Origin: Stictocephala bisonia
Taxonomy: Eukaryota > Arthropoda > Insecta > Hemiptera > Membracidae
Length of the DNA stretch: 64,000 bases
Assembly (NCBI GenBank): GCA_035578905.1
Contig: JAQJVL010001104.1
Coordinates: 62,001 to 126,000 of the forward strand
Direction of reading: 5' to 3'
Shown here piece after piece: positions 13,501 through 28,500 of this stretch (its first letter is position 1; each line of letters begins with the position of its first letter). The notes below the pieces were generated by a model. That model did no database searches. It had not been told where the DNA came from and saw only the letters and a list, made by a program, of their open reading frames with translations. A program made the position numbers and the translations under genes.

Positions 13501-16500
13501 TTTAATTAATTACACTCTACACTTTTTTAACTAAAATAGGGAAACATACAATACTATACATTCCGTTTTACATACCACAAAAAGTACAGTACTATGAAGC
13601 CATTTTTAAAGTTACTGTACTAGCAGATATAGAAGAGTTTCTGATGCGTGGTGAATAGGAGTGTGCGAGTAGTGATTTTTCAGTTCGAGTCGAGTAGTTG
13701 GCATTTTTTCGAGTATCGAGTATTTACAGAAGGATTTTCTGTTCACCCAAGACAATTGTAAAAAGCAGTCACCATCCTAAGCCTATATTAAGTTTTGCCA
13801 GATTCATAAATATATACATCTAAACTGAACACAATAATTTTAATTTGTTTTTTGTAACTGTAACATTTGATAAATACAATTTTTACTTCCTGCCTTTCTA
13901 CATTTTTATGTGGCATTGTTTTTTTTAAAATATTTCCTTTTTTCAGAACTAATATTATGTAAGAAATTAAGAAAGTATATTATTAATTGAAACAACATGG
14001 ATTATAAAGATTTAATCTGTTCACTCATATCACAGATCAGATTTTCTATGCAAGCCAATTATACTGTTTCACAGCTGGCCGATATGTTTACCTGGTGGTT
14101 CAGTTCAAAGTGTACTGCAAAAACGTAGTGAAGCTTGTTGGCAAAAGCTGCATCCAACCAAACTGATGCTAAAATTCAGCGTCATCACCAAATGCAGTCA
14201 TTTGCTTTCAGAATTACCAACAAAATATTGATTGTGTACACGCCAAGAAGAGTGGATCTGTATTCTGGGGGTATTTAATTCAGTAATAACAAGTTTACAG
14301 CTAACCGGAAATAAGCTATGAATTATATAATCAAATTTGTAAATCTGGATGAGAAAGACTGTAGTTCAATCGATTGATAATAATAACTAAGCAGGTTTAC
14401 TAAAAATAAATTTTAAAATCGCTTAGGATGAATTAGTTATTAAATTATGATCGGTAATGAAATATGTGCAACTTGAAACTACTTCGATACATGAGGCTAC
14501 ACTGAACAACAGATAAATAATTATGTCATAACGAGAAAATCATGAAAACCTGGTGTAATCGAATGAAAGCCATAGACGTAGTCGGCTAATGTAATAGGTC
14601 TAGCCGATATTGGCGACGAGATGCACTCTGAAATATCAGCTAAGTTCCAACTAGTAATGCTGTGAAGATTTTGGGCAGCTAAATTATAAACTTGTGAATA
14701 AAATCAAGACGTTTGATAAGGCTTCGATTCAATAAAAATTATTTTCTGAATCTCTAAATTTGTCGTATTTTGTTTAGAAAAGGTCTTCCGACATGTTTCT
14801 CCCTCACTTGGGTTGATTTGTGATTGTTTTAAAGTTTACATCGACGTCAATTTGAACAGGGGACCGTTCAGTGAGTTTACGAATCAAAATTATCATACTT
14901 TACCATCTTTTACACTCAAACTGTGTTATTGTCTACCCCAGTCAGAAAACCGTTAAACAATTTGAAAGGAAAATATATCGTATGCACAAATATTACACAC
15001 AGTTTTGGCGATCCAAAGCGTTTTCGGAATAAAAATTAATAGACGTTCGCCACGTATATCTATTTTTTATTTGACGGAAAATAAATCAATAATGTGTCAC
15101 ACGCTGCTACAACGCCATTACCATATTTTATATGATATGATATGGTATTTTCTTACCTCAAATCATTGGATGATTCCCTGCTCAGATTAAAAAACAAAAT
15201 AGACCTAAATCGACTTGCAAGAAATAAATGATAATTTCAGTTACGAAAAGGAGCTGAACGGTTCCTTGCACGTACATATACTACAACCGAGATGAACTTT
15301 CACATAGAAAAGATGGGAAGTTCGATTCTTGGGATGTAAAGTGACCCGTTCTGGAGACCCTTTTGATTGAACGGTATTATTGATATGAACGAAAATTGCA
15401 TAATTTCTACGGCATACAGACTATTAGATTTGTATCGGTAACAGATCTTTTTGAGCATCTTGAACCGGATCTCTCGTCCTCTTTCTTGGGTCATAAAGAC
15501 ACTAACCAGCACTTCTGTTTTATTCACGTTATTTTAGGTTAGGTTACAAGTGACTAGTAGACTCGACAACCAAAATGTGTGATCGCTACTACGGTAACTA
15601 TTTACAGTGATCGCTACCTTCCCAGCTCTGTTGTTCACTTTGAATTGAACTAGTTCAAATCATAATGAACAAACTCGTTCACTACATCGACTAGTTTATT
15701 TGACTGTCATCGTGTACTACCTATTCTTAGGCGTATTGTTTTGTTCATAATTACGCGTACCAAACTGATAACGTATGATTAAGGGTAAAATAAAACACAA
15801 GGAAGCGCACAATTTTTATTCATAACTTATAAAACTGTTTACTCTTGAAACTAAATTAAGATCTAAATATGACATTTCGTGAAATACAACTACTCGATTG
15901 AACTTCGAGTAGTTTCGGAAGCTTCGAGCCGAGTTCGAGTAGTAAAATACTCCTTCAAATACTTGAAGTTTCGAGTACTCGCACATCTCTAGTGGTGAAA
16001 CAAAAAACCCACCTGATTCAGGCCTTTGACCTTACCAAGAATCTGCCTTACGCCGCTCATCTGCCTTCTTTGCCAATGGCTCGTATGCTACGCAGGAGTG
16101 GAGGGATTGTTGTTTACGTGCTTGTGTTGTGAGTCAAGTCTTTACTTCTTATTTTGTTAATTTGTATTGTAACACATTTACTTGTGTGTTGTAAGGTTTG
16201 TGATACAGTGTTGTGATTTAAGCAAAAATACAATTTTTAGAATGTCAAAAAAAAAGGTTGTGTTGACAATTATTAACAAATTGATAATCATAAATAAAAT
16301 CGAAAATGCCGCTTCACATAAACTGATGTGTGTTCGGCAAGTCGACAGTCAGAGACAGTACAAAACAATGTAACAATAAAACAATACATATTGAAAATTG
16401 TTGATTAAATCCTAATGTGAAACTTGTTACAGTACAGTACTATTTATTTGTTATTTTACTAGGCTTCTTTTTACCAGTTAGCGGCTTATTCACAATTCTT

Positions 16501-19500
16501 GCTATCCGCAGCAGCCGCACCACTCAAACCCACGGATAAACGGGAGTTGACTGTATGACTTAATGAATTAAAAAGGAGTAGATTGATTAATTAAACAGTG
16601 GCAACAGCTCAATAGTTAATAGATATATAAAACAACTAAATCACAATATTTGATTTGTATAAATTGTAACATCAATACAGCTGAGCTTTAGTTTGAATGA
16701 TCAGTATTGATCATTAGCTGTTATTTTGTCCTACTTGCAGATAAACACGCTTAGAACACAATTAAATTCACACTTACAACAAATGTAGGATTAGCATCAT
16801 CTGTAGGGTATATTCTGTTGACAGTATCCTTAAGAATATTAACTCCGTTGGGGGCAGTGTTGACATAGCACTGAATACTGTACAGCCACCACCAGACGGC
16901 ATCTCGGCAGTTGTAACGAGCATTGACACCCCCATCAAGCAGGTTAGGTATGACTCCATGCCGAAGGCACCCAGCATAGGCAAGGATTATAAACCTTAAG
17001 AACAATTACAATCAATTTAAATAAAAAACTATAAATTAATGACAGGAAACAAATTTAGGATGATAACTGGAAAAGAGGCAATGAATAATCAAAACTAAGG
17101 CTAAGTCAATTGAAAAGAAAAGTATAAATTTAATTAACAAGACTAATGAAACTGTTTAAATACATCAACATTAGATAAGTGTAACACTTTCAGCTGTTAG
17201 ACATTTCAATAAGTCAACATTTTCCAAAATATACTGCTTCTGACAAAACTTCATACTTATTACATAATTCTAATAATCTAGTGATTCCAAAAAGTTTACC
17301 ACTTAAAAATATATTTGTTTTACAATGGTATAAATCTGTACAATAAACTTCCTTTTTTCATTAGTATATACATTGTACTATTAGTATAAACTAATAACAA
17401 AAAAAAATATATTAATACTAATAAAAATGTTAATAGTAAACAGACATAGTAATTTTCTGTGCCACCGACACTTTCCTCAGGCTATCTCTCTACTCACCTG
17501 AGGAGAGTGCCAGTGGCACAGAACATTACTGTGTCTGTTTACTACTACTCTGGTGTAAGTGGAATTGTCTTCTTAGGTATGGTAAGTTTGCTGATGTCTT
17601 ATCTCTCCTAAAATACAATTGCTGGCCAAGTGCCCTTTAACCTGAACCTAAATTTGTATTATTAGATAATCAACTTTAATTTAATATAATACCTAAAATA
17701 ATATCACATGTAATTTTCTACAAAAACCATAAAAGCCAAGACACTTAAGATTGTGGAGTATATTAGAGGTGTTCAGGAAGGAGTGAAAGCAATAACTGGT
17801 TGATTCCTGTACATTGATAGAGGTATCAAATGTGGTAAAAAAAAAAAAAAACTGACAATGTATAGTTTGTCTGCAGATCGATACATAATCAGTGATTAGA
17901 TTCTTCCGTTAGTTCAGCATTAATAGAAACAAAAACAACGGACATGATTAACATGATTTACAAAGACCATGATAATTTACTACACTCATTATATCACAAT
18001 AGATACTGAAAACACTTTTATTGTAAGACTAGTAATTGAGTTGTTGACAAATACAATACCACCACAATTGTGTAAGTAGACTTCTCGAGTGATTAATTCT
18101 AAAAGTTGAGAAAATATTAACACTTAAAAAATACTGCTATTACATCATAAAGGCAATGATTAGTTAAAAAGTTAACCATATTTTTCAAGTAAACGTTAAA
18201 AATATGTTCTCAACTATAATTAATTCGACAAACTAGGCTACTCTTACCTCCGTCAATAATCCAATATAAAACACTTTATTAAGCTGACATGTTTCGTTGC
18301 TATCACAACATTTTCAAAGCTTGCAACTCGTCAATCACATAAAACTAAACATTAAAAACACAGAACACACGGTGACACGAACATAAAGTACATTTAGATA
18401 GCGCTATCATCCCGACCCAGCACTGGTTGGTAGAAGAGTCTAGTAGAGCCTAGTTTGTCAAAATAATAGTCCAGGGGCCATAAACATGAATTTTAATATA
18501 ATTAATTGTTTTACAAGAAGTATGATGGATAGCCCATACAACGAAGGTAGAAGACATGATATATAATGCCATGACAACTGTAAAAAGCTGATAAACCACA
18601 ACTAAGTCTTTGACTCACCTGGCCTCTTCATATCTGCCAGTGAGGAGGAACAGCCCTGGCAGGGAGATGAAAGTGTCACGGCCCCAGTTCCGCATATATC
18701 CTTGGGCAAAGTGTGGCAAGCCTGCACATTGGTGAAGGATAAATTAGTAACAATTTTGACATATGCTATAAGTATAAATATATAGACTGCATTTTAATTT
18801 AGTAACTAGAATTAACAAACTGTAGGAGAAGAAAGCTTAAAGGAAAACAACTTCAGTAAACTAACTGTACTTCTAAATAAAGGTTGATGTATTGAGTATG
18901 AAGTAAAGAATAAGTGAAAGGAAAGATGGAGCAGGTACTTTTATAACCTATTTATTACTATATCAGAAGAACGAAAGTAACTAAGCATTTACCTGCAGAG
19001 AGAGTGACACATGCTTGCTTAGTCTCACCACTAGGTAAAGTTTTGGTGGGAGGGAGAGGTGGTGTCAGATTGGCAGAAAGTGGGGGTAGGGGTGCATCAT
19101 CCTGGACTCCTCCACATTGTACACTGCCAAGAGCCAAGGCCTTAACGAAAGAGGAGCCTTCAGATACAAACCTAGACAATACAGTTTTATAAAATATCGC
19201 TTGTAAAGCATTTCTGAATTATCAAAAGCGGTAAAAGTAAAGGTTCCAGAAGTGTGTACTGCGACACACACAAGCACTATGGCTTTCTTGCTAAAAAAAG
19301 AAAACTACCAAATTATCATTTTAGAAAATTACATTAAACAACATTTAATTGAAAGTTTGTATTGTAAATATAAAAGGATTTACTTGGAATTCAACAAGTT
19401 AAGCTGACTAACTACCTGAGTTTTAAATATAAGTTTTTTGTGACAAAATATTTCCTGGAATTCATCTACTGCCAGAAAATAATGGCTACTCATCTTTTTT

Positions 19501-22500
19501 AAATAAACAAACATTTGATTTTTGTTTAATATTCTTTAAAATTAGGGGACTTTCGTGATTTGTTTTTATCAGAAATGAAATCAGATTTATTCCACAATAT
19601 AAATACATTTAATACATATATTTTTCTTTATACATAAACCAGGCAAACACAGGAAGATAAGTTAGTTTGTTAGACTGTGAATTTTAATGTGAAAAGATAA
19701 GCAACATGCCTATTTTCAGCGCAGAAATTATGTGCACCAAAGTTTGAAGATTGTTTTCTAAGGAACTAAGAGACATACGAAAATCTAATCACACCATTGT
19801 TTTCCTCATTTCATTATAGGTTATGATGACATATGCATTTTCAATTTTTTTAAAGTTTTAATAATTTTTACCTGAGTTGGAACAAAAAAGTGCCAGAATT
19901 TTAACTAGTTTTCACTGTACATCAGATTTACACCGTTATTACTAAAAACCCTGTTAATGTATCGCATTTATATTTCAATATCTTATTGATAGGAATGCTT
20001 TATACAAGTTTTATTAATTTTAGACTTTTAACTTTTCGAGAAAAAAGTTCTTATTAATTTCCTAAAACATTGTTTTCTTGGCTTCTAGAGGTCGTAAAAT
20101 GAATTACTTGGCCTTGTTGTAATCCTTATGACTTATAGTTACGATACCTTACTTTCATATGTGTCAGTAAATGCAGTAATTTTCTATTGATTTAAATTTA
20201 AAGTTATTGTAAATTTATTTAAAATCACTGCATTTACTTACTGATATTAAAGTATTTATAACATTTATCAGTTTAAATAAATTTTTAATTGATTTAAATC
20301 AATTAGATTTTTAATTTATCATTAATGTTCACTTATTAATCCTGAAACTGAGATTTATGTGAGCACGGTGCATGATTTAAACTTTTTAACATGAATGTAA
20401 TATAAATATAGGTTCAATTCAATTTTGAAACACGCAAATCAGCTAAATCAAGGTTCACATAATAAAACGAAAATCATTTTCCCATACACATATAGTGGTA
20501 TTGATCCACCGTCCACACATACACATACAGTGGTGTTGATTATATTGACTCTCCCACAAACCCAACTACCCATACCCACCCATGTTGAATACCTGCGCCT
20601 GGGGCAGATGGTAGTAAGCGACATAGTACCATCATCGTACGTTTCATAACTTACCAAGATCAGAGGGCAGTGTTCTCGACAAAAAAAAAAAAAAAAAGAA
20701 CTCAAGGCAACTGGGATGAGCATCAGGGAGGACTTGACAACCAACCGCATACAACTGCTGCTTAGGGCCACAGAGAAGTATGGAAAGGGTTGGACTTGGA
20801 CTCTGGATGGCAGGGTCATGTGGATCGACAAGTCGGGTTTTAAAGGTGTGTCAACAAAACTTTCTGACTTAGCAACTTCCAGACCATGCAAACTGACTTG
20901 CGGAAATTTTTCATTTATTTGTTTTCACTTTTTTCTGTATAAAACATTGTTTTTATTATTTCATCTTGATTTTGAATCACCATATTATCAATACATAGAG
21001 TAAATGTTGTTTTTGTTTTGTTTTGGAAAGTATTGAGTATTCACTCTCCATAATAAGCTGTTTTATCAATTTAAAATTATCATTATTGTTTCTCTATTCA
21101 TTGTATACCCATTCAATTGTAATTGTTTATTTTCAATTTAATATATAACAGTCTTGTTTATCTTATTTGATATTGTTTTATATTTAGCACATTTTTAGTT
21201 TGTTTCTTCTGGATGTCTTAAAAATGTTTTTCCTTTTAATATAACAATAATTAAATTTGTATAATTAAATATTGTTTTATATTTTGCATATTTTACTTTG
21301 TTTCTCTGGATGTCTTAAAAATAATTATTCATTACGTTTTTCCTTTTACTATAACAATCTTTAAATTAAATTTTTGGGTTTGGAAGATAATTTTTTGCAT
21401 TTTTGGATCAGATCAGGATTAGTTATGCAACATTTTTGGTTGATCATTACCACTGTACGTGTATGGGTGGGTGGGTGGGTCATAACCACTTTACGTGTAT
21501 GGGAGGGTGGGTGGGTCATTACCACCGTACGTGTTTGGGTGGGCAAGTGGGTTAGTACCACAGTACGTGTATGGGAGGGCGGGTGGGTCAATACCATTGT
21601 GCGTGTATGGGTTGGTGGGTGGGTCAGTACCACTGTGCGTGTATGGGTTGGTCTACCACTGTGCATTACTGTCAGGAAAAACATTGTCAATACTACAGTG
21701 CGTGTATGGGTGGGCAGGTGGGTCGATACCACAGTGCGTGTAAGGGTGGGTGGGTGGGTTGACCCACCCGCCCACACTTACATGTAGAGTGGTATTTACG
21801 CACCCGCCCACACTTACACGTACAGTAGTATTGACCCACCCGCCCACCCTTACACGTAGAGTGGTATTGCCCCACCCACCTACCTATACACGTACAGTGG
21901 TATTGACCCACCCACCCACCCATAAACGTACAGTGATATGGTGACCCACCCACCCACCTATACACGTACAGTGCGTGTATGGGTGGGTGGGTGGGCCATT
22001 ACCACTGTGCGTGTATGGGTGGGTGGGTGGGCCACTACCACTGTGCGTGTATGGGTGGGCGGGTGGGCCATCACCACTGTACGTGTATGGGTGGGTGGGC
22101 GGGTGGGCCAATACCACTGTGCGTGTATGGGTGGGCGAGTTGGCCAATACCACTGTGCGTGTATGGGTGGGCCAATACCACTGTACATCTACTTATAACT
22201 TGCGAGTGGCAACTCCGTTTTATATAAGGTGGGCATATAAACGTACACGTAACGTAATATGTGACACCCATGACGTCACATCAATACCACTGTCCGTGTA
22301 TGGGTGGGTGGGCGGGTCAATACCACTGTCAGTGTATAGGTGGGTGGGTGGGTGGGTGGGTCAATACCACTGTCCGTGTATGGGTGGGTGGGTGGGTCAA
22401 TACCACTGTCCGTGTATGTGTGGGTGGGCGGGTCAATACCACTGTCCATGTATGGGTGGGTGGGCGGGTCAATACCACTGTCAGTGAATAGGTGGGTGGG

Positions 22501-25500
22501 TGGGTCAATACCACTGTCCGTGTATGGGTGGGTGGGCGGGTCAATACCACTGTCCGTGTATGGGTGGGTAGATATATTGACCTTTGTTATTGTGTGTGCT
22601 GACGCACAGTGAGTCAGCCCATACGCGGGTGACTTGACCTGTGTATGGGCGGGCGGGTGGGTTATTCCCCGCAGAATAGTTTGCATAAAATCAAGGAGAT
22701 TTTTAATGTATGTTAGGTATGATTCGGTCAACTGAAAGGTTCAAATACTGACCCTCACACTGCATCTGCTCGGTGGGAATGTAAGGCTACAATCTGCTGC
22801 TGGCAGTAGCAGTAAAACAACGCAGTTATATGTTGCACGTACAGTGGTATTGACTCACCCACCCACCCATACACGTACAGTGGTATTGACCCACCCGCCC
22901 ACCCATACACGTACAGTGGTATTGACCCACCCGCCCACCCATACATGTACAGTTTTTTAAAATCTTTAATTATTCATTCATTTCTTTAATCAAGACGTAA
23001 AATAGGAATCCCAATTTGGTGCACTAATAATATGAGTTTTCTGATTTGATCATTGTTGTATGACTGTAATCATGTTTTTAACAGTTTATAAGGTTTTTAC
23101 AAGCTATATGTAAAATTTTAATTTCATAACTGAAACTATGTTATAGCTTTTTATGTGTTATTATAATTGCTTTTTTTACTACTTGTACACTATAATGGTT
23201 TTAGTTATCCTTTGTATGTTTTAGTGTTAAATATCATCATCAATTAATTAAATTTGTTTCATCACCAATAAGATTTATAATATTTGTTCCATCATTGTCC
23301 TTTGTTTAGGAGCCGGTTGTTAATGGGTTGTAGATAGTTTGAATAATGTTAATCTTAGTTTTTCTGTGTGTGTATGTGTGGTTTGCTGGCATTGTTGCGT
23401 GTGCCCGGGTCGCTGCTGACCGCTGCTGTTGTAGGTACCCTGCTGTCGCACTTGAACTCTGACCTCTCCCCTGCCTCAGGCGGGAACACTCTTTCTCACC
23501 CTCTCCCTGATAATCTCTGCCAAATACTTAAACCATACCATAAACATCTAAAGGCAGCTTATGTTAATGCCCAATCTTTAATCTACCATTTTGATGAATT
23601 TAAAAAAAAAGATTAATACTAATTTATTTGATCTTATATTTATATCTGAGACTTGGCTGAAACCTCACATTAATAATAAATCAGTCGAATTACCAGGCTA
23701 TTGTCTTCATCGAAACGATTGTCTCCACAAAGAGGGTGGAGGTGTTGCCATCTACGTCAAGTCTCACCTGTCTAGTTACATATTGCATGCCTGCTACACT
23801 TCTAGAGAAGGAAGGCCTGAATATATGTTCTTAGATATTGGCATTAAAGGAACGCATATCCTTGCTAGTGTATGCTACAGAGCTCCAAATCTTCGTTATC
23901 TTTCTGAATATGAGGAATCTCTTCAAGCCCACATGGCTTGCTACAGTCATGTCCCTTAGTGATGGGGCACCTGAACTCTGACTTACTTGGACCTGTTACT
24001 TACGATCAAATATACTTAACTACTATGTTACTTTCCTGTAACATGACAATACTACAACTGAACGCCACTCACCATACTGCCACTGCTGACACTTGGCTTG
24101 ACATCATGGCTGTTACTGACCCAACCCTAGTTGCACATCACGGACAACTCTCTGCTCCTGGTCTTTCAAAATACGACCTTATCTTTCTCGTTTATAAACT
24201 TCGTCCACCACAGACTAAACCTGAATTCATTCAATATCGTAACTACGGTTTAATAAACCATCAAGCTCTATTGTTGGATGCGGCAGCGCTGCCCTGGAAT
24301 GAAGTTTTATCATCTAACAATATTAACTTCATGGTCCATAAATTGAACTTTCTTTTATCCAATCTTTTTGATGATCACTCCCCAATGATTAAAAAACGAG
24401 TTACTAAAGGACCAGCTCCTTGGCTTACTGATCATATTTGCCTTTTGCAAAAGCAAAGAGACTCAGCTTTTCGTTGTGTTAAACGGACAAAATCTGCCCA
24501 TGATGGGCTATTTATAAACAGCTAAGAAATAGAACTCAACAGCAAATAATAAATTCTAAGATCAGATTTTACTATAATTCCTTTTCCCAAAATCTTTCTA
24601 GAAAAATATTATGGTCCAAACTTAAGGAGCTGGGAATTGGAAAATCCAAGCAGAAACCCACAATTTCTTTTGACTTGAATTCTCTCAACAATTTCTTTGT
24701 AAATGTCCCTGTTTATATGTCTGGTGCACGTAGATACATCACTGAGCTTGAGAATACCCAACTGTGGCCCCCCACCGTCGGTTTTATTTTGCACCTGTAA
24801 CTGAGGCTGACTTGTTTTAGGCTATCATGAGGATGTTCAGTGGCACTTTCGGAGCTGACAATATTCCTATCCAATTTATTAAAGATACACTACCTGTTAC
24901 TCTGCCCATAATAACTAACATATTTAATGTATCTTTAAACTTGTCTACTTTTCCTGTTCTTTGGAAATACGCCTAGTATGTCCATTGCAAAAATGCTCCT
25001 CGCCTAAATCTTCATCTGATTTTAGGCCTATCAGTATACTTTCCGCCCTTTCCAAATGTCTTGAACGAGTCGTACATCAACAATTGATATCATGCCTGGA
25101 TCAAAACCAAATTTTGTTGAAATATCAGTCTGGTTTTCATTCCAATCATAGCACTACTACTGCACTTCTTAAGATCACTGATGACATTAGGCTAGCCATG
25201 GATAAGAGATTCGTTACTATTTTAACTTTATTCGATTTTTCAAAAGCTTTTGATTGTGTCTATCATCCTTTGCCTCTCATGAAATTACAAATGGGATGTT
25301 TCTACGATAGTTGTGTTAACTGGGTTAAGTCATATCTTACTGACCGACAGCAACTTGTGAGGGCAGGGGACGCTGAGTCGGAGTGGAGGCCCGTTACACG
25401 AGGGGTTCCCCAAAGCTCCATCCTCAGTCCTTTGTTATTTTCCCTGTACATCAACAATATTACTGAAGTTATTTATCACGCTAAGTTCCACTTGTGCGCT

Positions 25501-28500
25501 GACGATTTACAAATATACTATCATTTTCCTATTAAAGATGCAAATACTTCTGTATCTTTGATCATCGAGGACATTGACTCATTCACTGTATGGGCAGAGA
25601 AACATGGACTAAAACTGAACCAGACTACAATTCTCTGTGGTGTTAGGGACTCGACAGTTTCTTTCTAAAATTGATTTTCAATATTTTCCTAAAGTAAAAC
25701 TGAACAACTACTAACTGGAATACTGTGACAATGTAAACAACCTTGGTCTTATTATCAACAGTACACTGACGTGGAATGAAACTGTTACTTCAACTTGCAA
25801 GAGAGTTTTTGCTGGCATCCATAGTTAAAAACGTTTTGCTTTATTCCTTCCATAGAATATTAAAGTTATGGTAGTGAAGACTCTAGTGTTACCTCACTTC
25901 AACTACTGTGACGTAGTCATTAACGATATGACTGTTGAGCTCTCGGAGACTGAAACGTGCACAGAATTATTGTATCCGTTTCATTTTCAACCTACGATGA
26001 TGTAATCATGTTACTCCTTATTTTGAGCGGCTAGGTGTTTTGAAACAGAAATCTCCGTGAATAACATATCCTTACTTTGTTGTATGCTATCATCAGATCA
26101 AACTTAGCATCTTATCTCTATGAAACATACTCTTTCTTGTCCCTAATTCGTTCTCATTATACACGAAGAGGAGCTATACTTCTATCGATTCCACAACATA
26201 GAACTACAATTTTCAATCAATCTTTTTTAGTCACTTCATGTCATTTGTGGAATTCTCTCTCTGATAATTTGAAAGTTATAGAAAACCGTGCCCGCTTTGG
26301 CAGTGGAGGTCAGGAAGTTATTGCTTGAACTGCAGTAGTGGAGGGATTGGCGACGATGGGTGGGCGTGCATGTGAGCGGATCATGTATGAGTGATAGTTC
26401 TGAATGTCTTAAATAGTCGAAAACTTAAATAGTCTAAAATTTATTCATCGTTCATGCTGTATTATGTAAAATTAATCTTTTTTGGTTGTTTTTTTTATTT
26501 TTGGTTCATTTTTGGCTTTTGTATCATAAATCTTAATGTACAACTTTTTTGTGTGGTAAAGTGGTAGAGAGGACTTTACCTAGTCCTAACTTCGCCACAT
26601 AAATAAAGGCATTTTCATTCATTCATATTAAACAGTAAAATTATTTTATACTCCTGTCCACCCAGCCTGAGAAGGTTGCTTGTGGCTTAAAAAATTTGTA
26701 TGTTTTTGTGACTTTTATATGTTTTTTGTTTCTGCTGTGACTTTTATCTGAGTTAAGTTTGCTTATGCTATATTACTTATATTATATCAATTCCTGGTCA
26801 AATGCCCCATTACCAATATCAAATAATAAAATTATTATAAACAATATTATATTACCTAGACATAAGACTATATGCTTTAGCCACCACAGCATCATATGTC
26901 TGAGTGATGACGAGATCAAAGTATGAGGGTCTTAGGAAGTGTGGTATGTCAGAGAGTGGTGCAAGTCGAACATGCAACCAATCCCCCAACACTTGAGTGC
27001 CCACCTCCCGCTGCAGCCGGCCCACTGTGTAGTCACACAGCCAGTGACCAGCTCTGAGATTCCCGCACAAAGGGTGGCCCAGGTCATTCTTAGGTGTGAT
27101 TTCCGACAATAATGATACAACGCCTACAATGACAAATTATTTAGTAAAAATGCACCAAAATATTATTAATTTTATGAATTATAAATATAATTTTACTACC
27201 ATGTAAAGTAAGTAATAGTTGTCAGCAGTGAATTTTAAATATCTTGACCAATAGTTCTTAATAACTTCTGAGATCGGAGAAGATTGAGCATAAGACAATT
27301 GTTTACAAGCTAAGAAAATGTTATTTCAAAATACTCCGAGATGGAGATTATTAACAATTGACAAGCAAGCGTATACGATTTGTCAAATTTGGGTTCATTA
27401 AGGGAATCGTTGGGCAAACCAACGTTCTTTTACACTGCAGCTACCATTTTTTATTTGATGCATATTAACAAACAAACTTAATTCAAACTATGAAACATCT
27501 TTTATTTCTTTAAATAAATAAAAGCTTTATTTTTATAATCAGATGTCCTTTATTATGATTAGTTAACTATACTGTGCTGATTTTACAAGAAGTCAAAAAC
27601 AGTTGTCATTTGTTGGGCTGGTTATATCTGAGCACATGCACTTTTTGAAGCTTAAGTTTCTCAGGCTTTTGAGCGCCATTAACATTCAATTAGAAAGCTT
27701 TCTGTCATAAACCAATGGATTTCCAGCTAAGCATATGGGCTATCTGCCTGCTACCTGACTCAAAGAGCCTGAAATATAATTCATTCAGGGACTTTTCACA
27801 TCACTAATTATTGATTTACAACAAAATTGTTATTTTAATATACAGTAGAACCTCGCTTAACCGATGTATACCGTAAACGTGATCATAAACATAGGTGAAA
27901 ATGTTAGTTAATAGGGAATTGCAATTAAAACGCTAATTTTTGTATAACTAAGTACATTAATGCATTTTACTAAGAATTAACACTTTAGAACTGTTTAAAC
28001 AATCACTACTTTGGGTTATAGAACTCACAATAAAACTATAAGAATTAAACATAATAAAATTTCAGTACAGTATAATGTATAAGTTGCAAAATACAGAGTT
28101 ATTTAACAATAACTAAAATGAAAGGTAAATGTACTAAATAAACAATTAAACAGTTATAAATGAACTTTATACACAAGTCTAAAAATACACTTCTTATAAG
28201 TAGTGTATTCTCCGCTCACATGGTACAGCCCGCGATAAAACTGAACATAAGGTCGGACAGTAAACAACAAACTGTATCTGCTCATTCAAAAATACATTTG
28301 CTGACCAGTTACTTATTGTTGTATTGCATTGTTATGTAATTCACGTAATACAGTACATGTACTACATAATCAAATTCTGTAACAAATTAACCGATTTTCG
28401 TTGTGTAAAAGTCAGTTCTGGTCCCGACTATCTCGGAAAATCATAAGTTTTTTAAAGTGGCGATTTCAGGACGGGTATGTCGTTTGAAACGGAATGTCGA

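Larger units (their letters stand above)
13356..16553 (+). mobile_element. pogo/Tigger-type element carrying a nested hAT
   Basis: Terminal inverted repeats CAGTCAACTCCCGTTTATCC (left) and its complement ending at 16553, each flanked by TA (13354-13355, 16554-16555). After removing the 2336-bp hAT insert and its 8-bp duplication, the element is about 850 bp. It retains the start of a pogo/Tigger transposase (see 16242-16373), so it is an internally deleted, non-autonomous copy. Confidence 0.88.

Noticed and set aside
21443..22665. CRISPR-like array
   Set aside because: Repeat units are continuous with no unique spacers and the context is eukaryotic intron; it is a minisatellite.
21361..22731. 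Long open frames on both strands encoding proteins rich in [14 protein letters not shown] and similar repeats
   Set aside because: They are translations of the stop-free 36-bp minisatellite; frames exist on both strands at once and shift with unit length, so no protein is implied.
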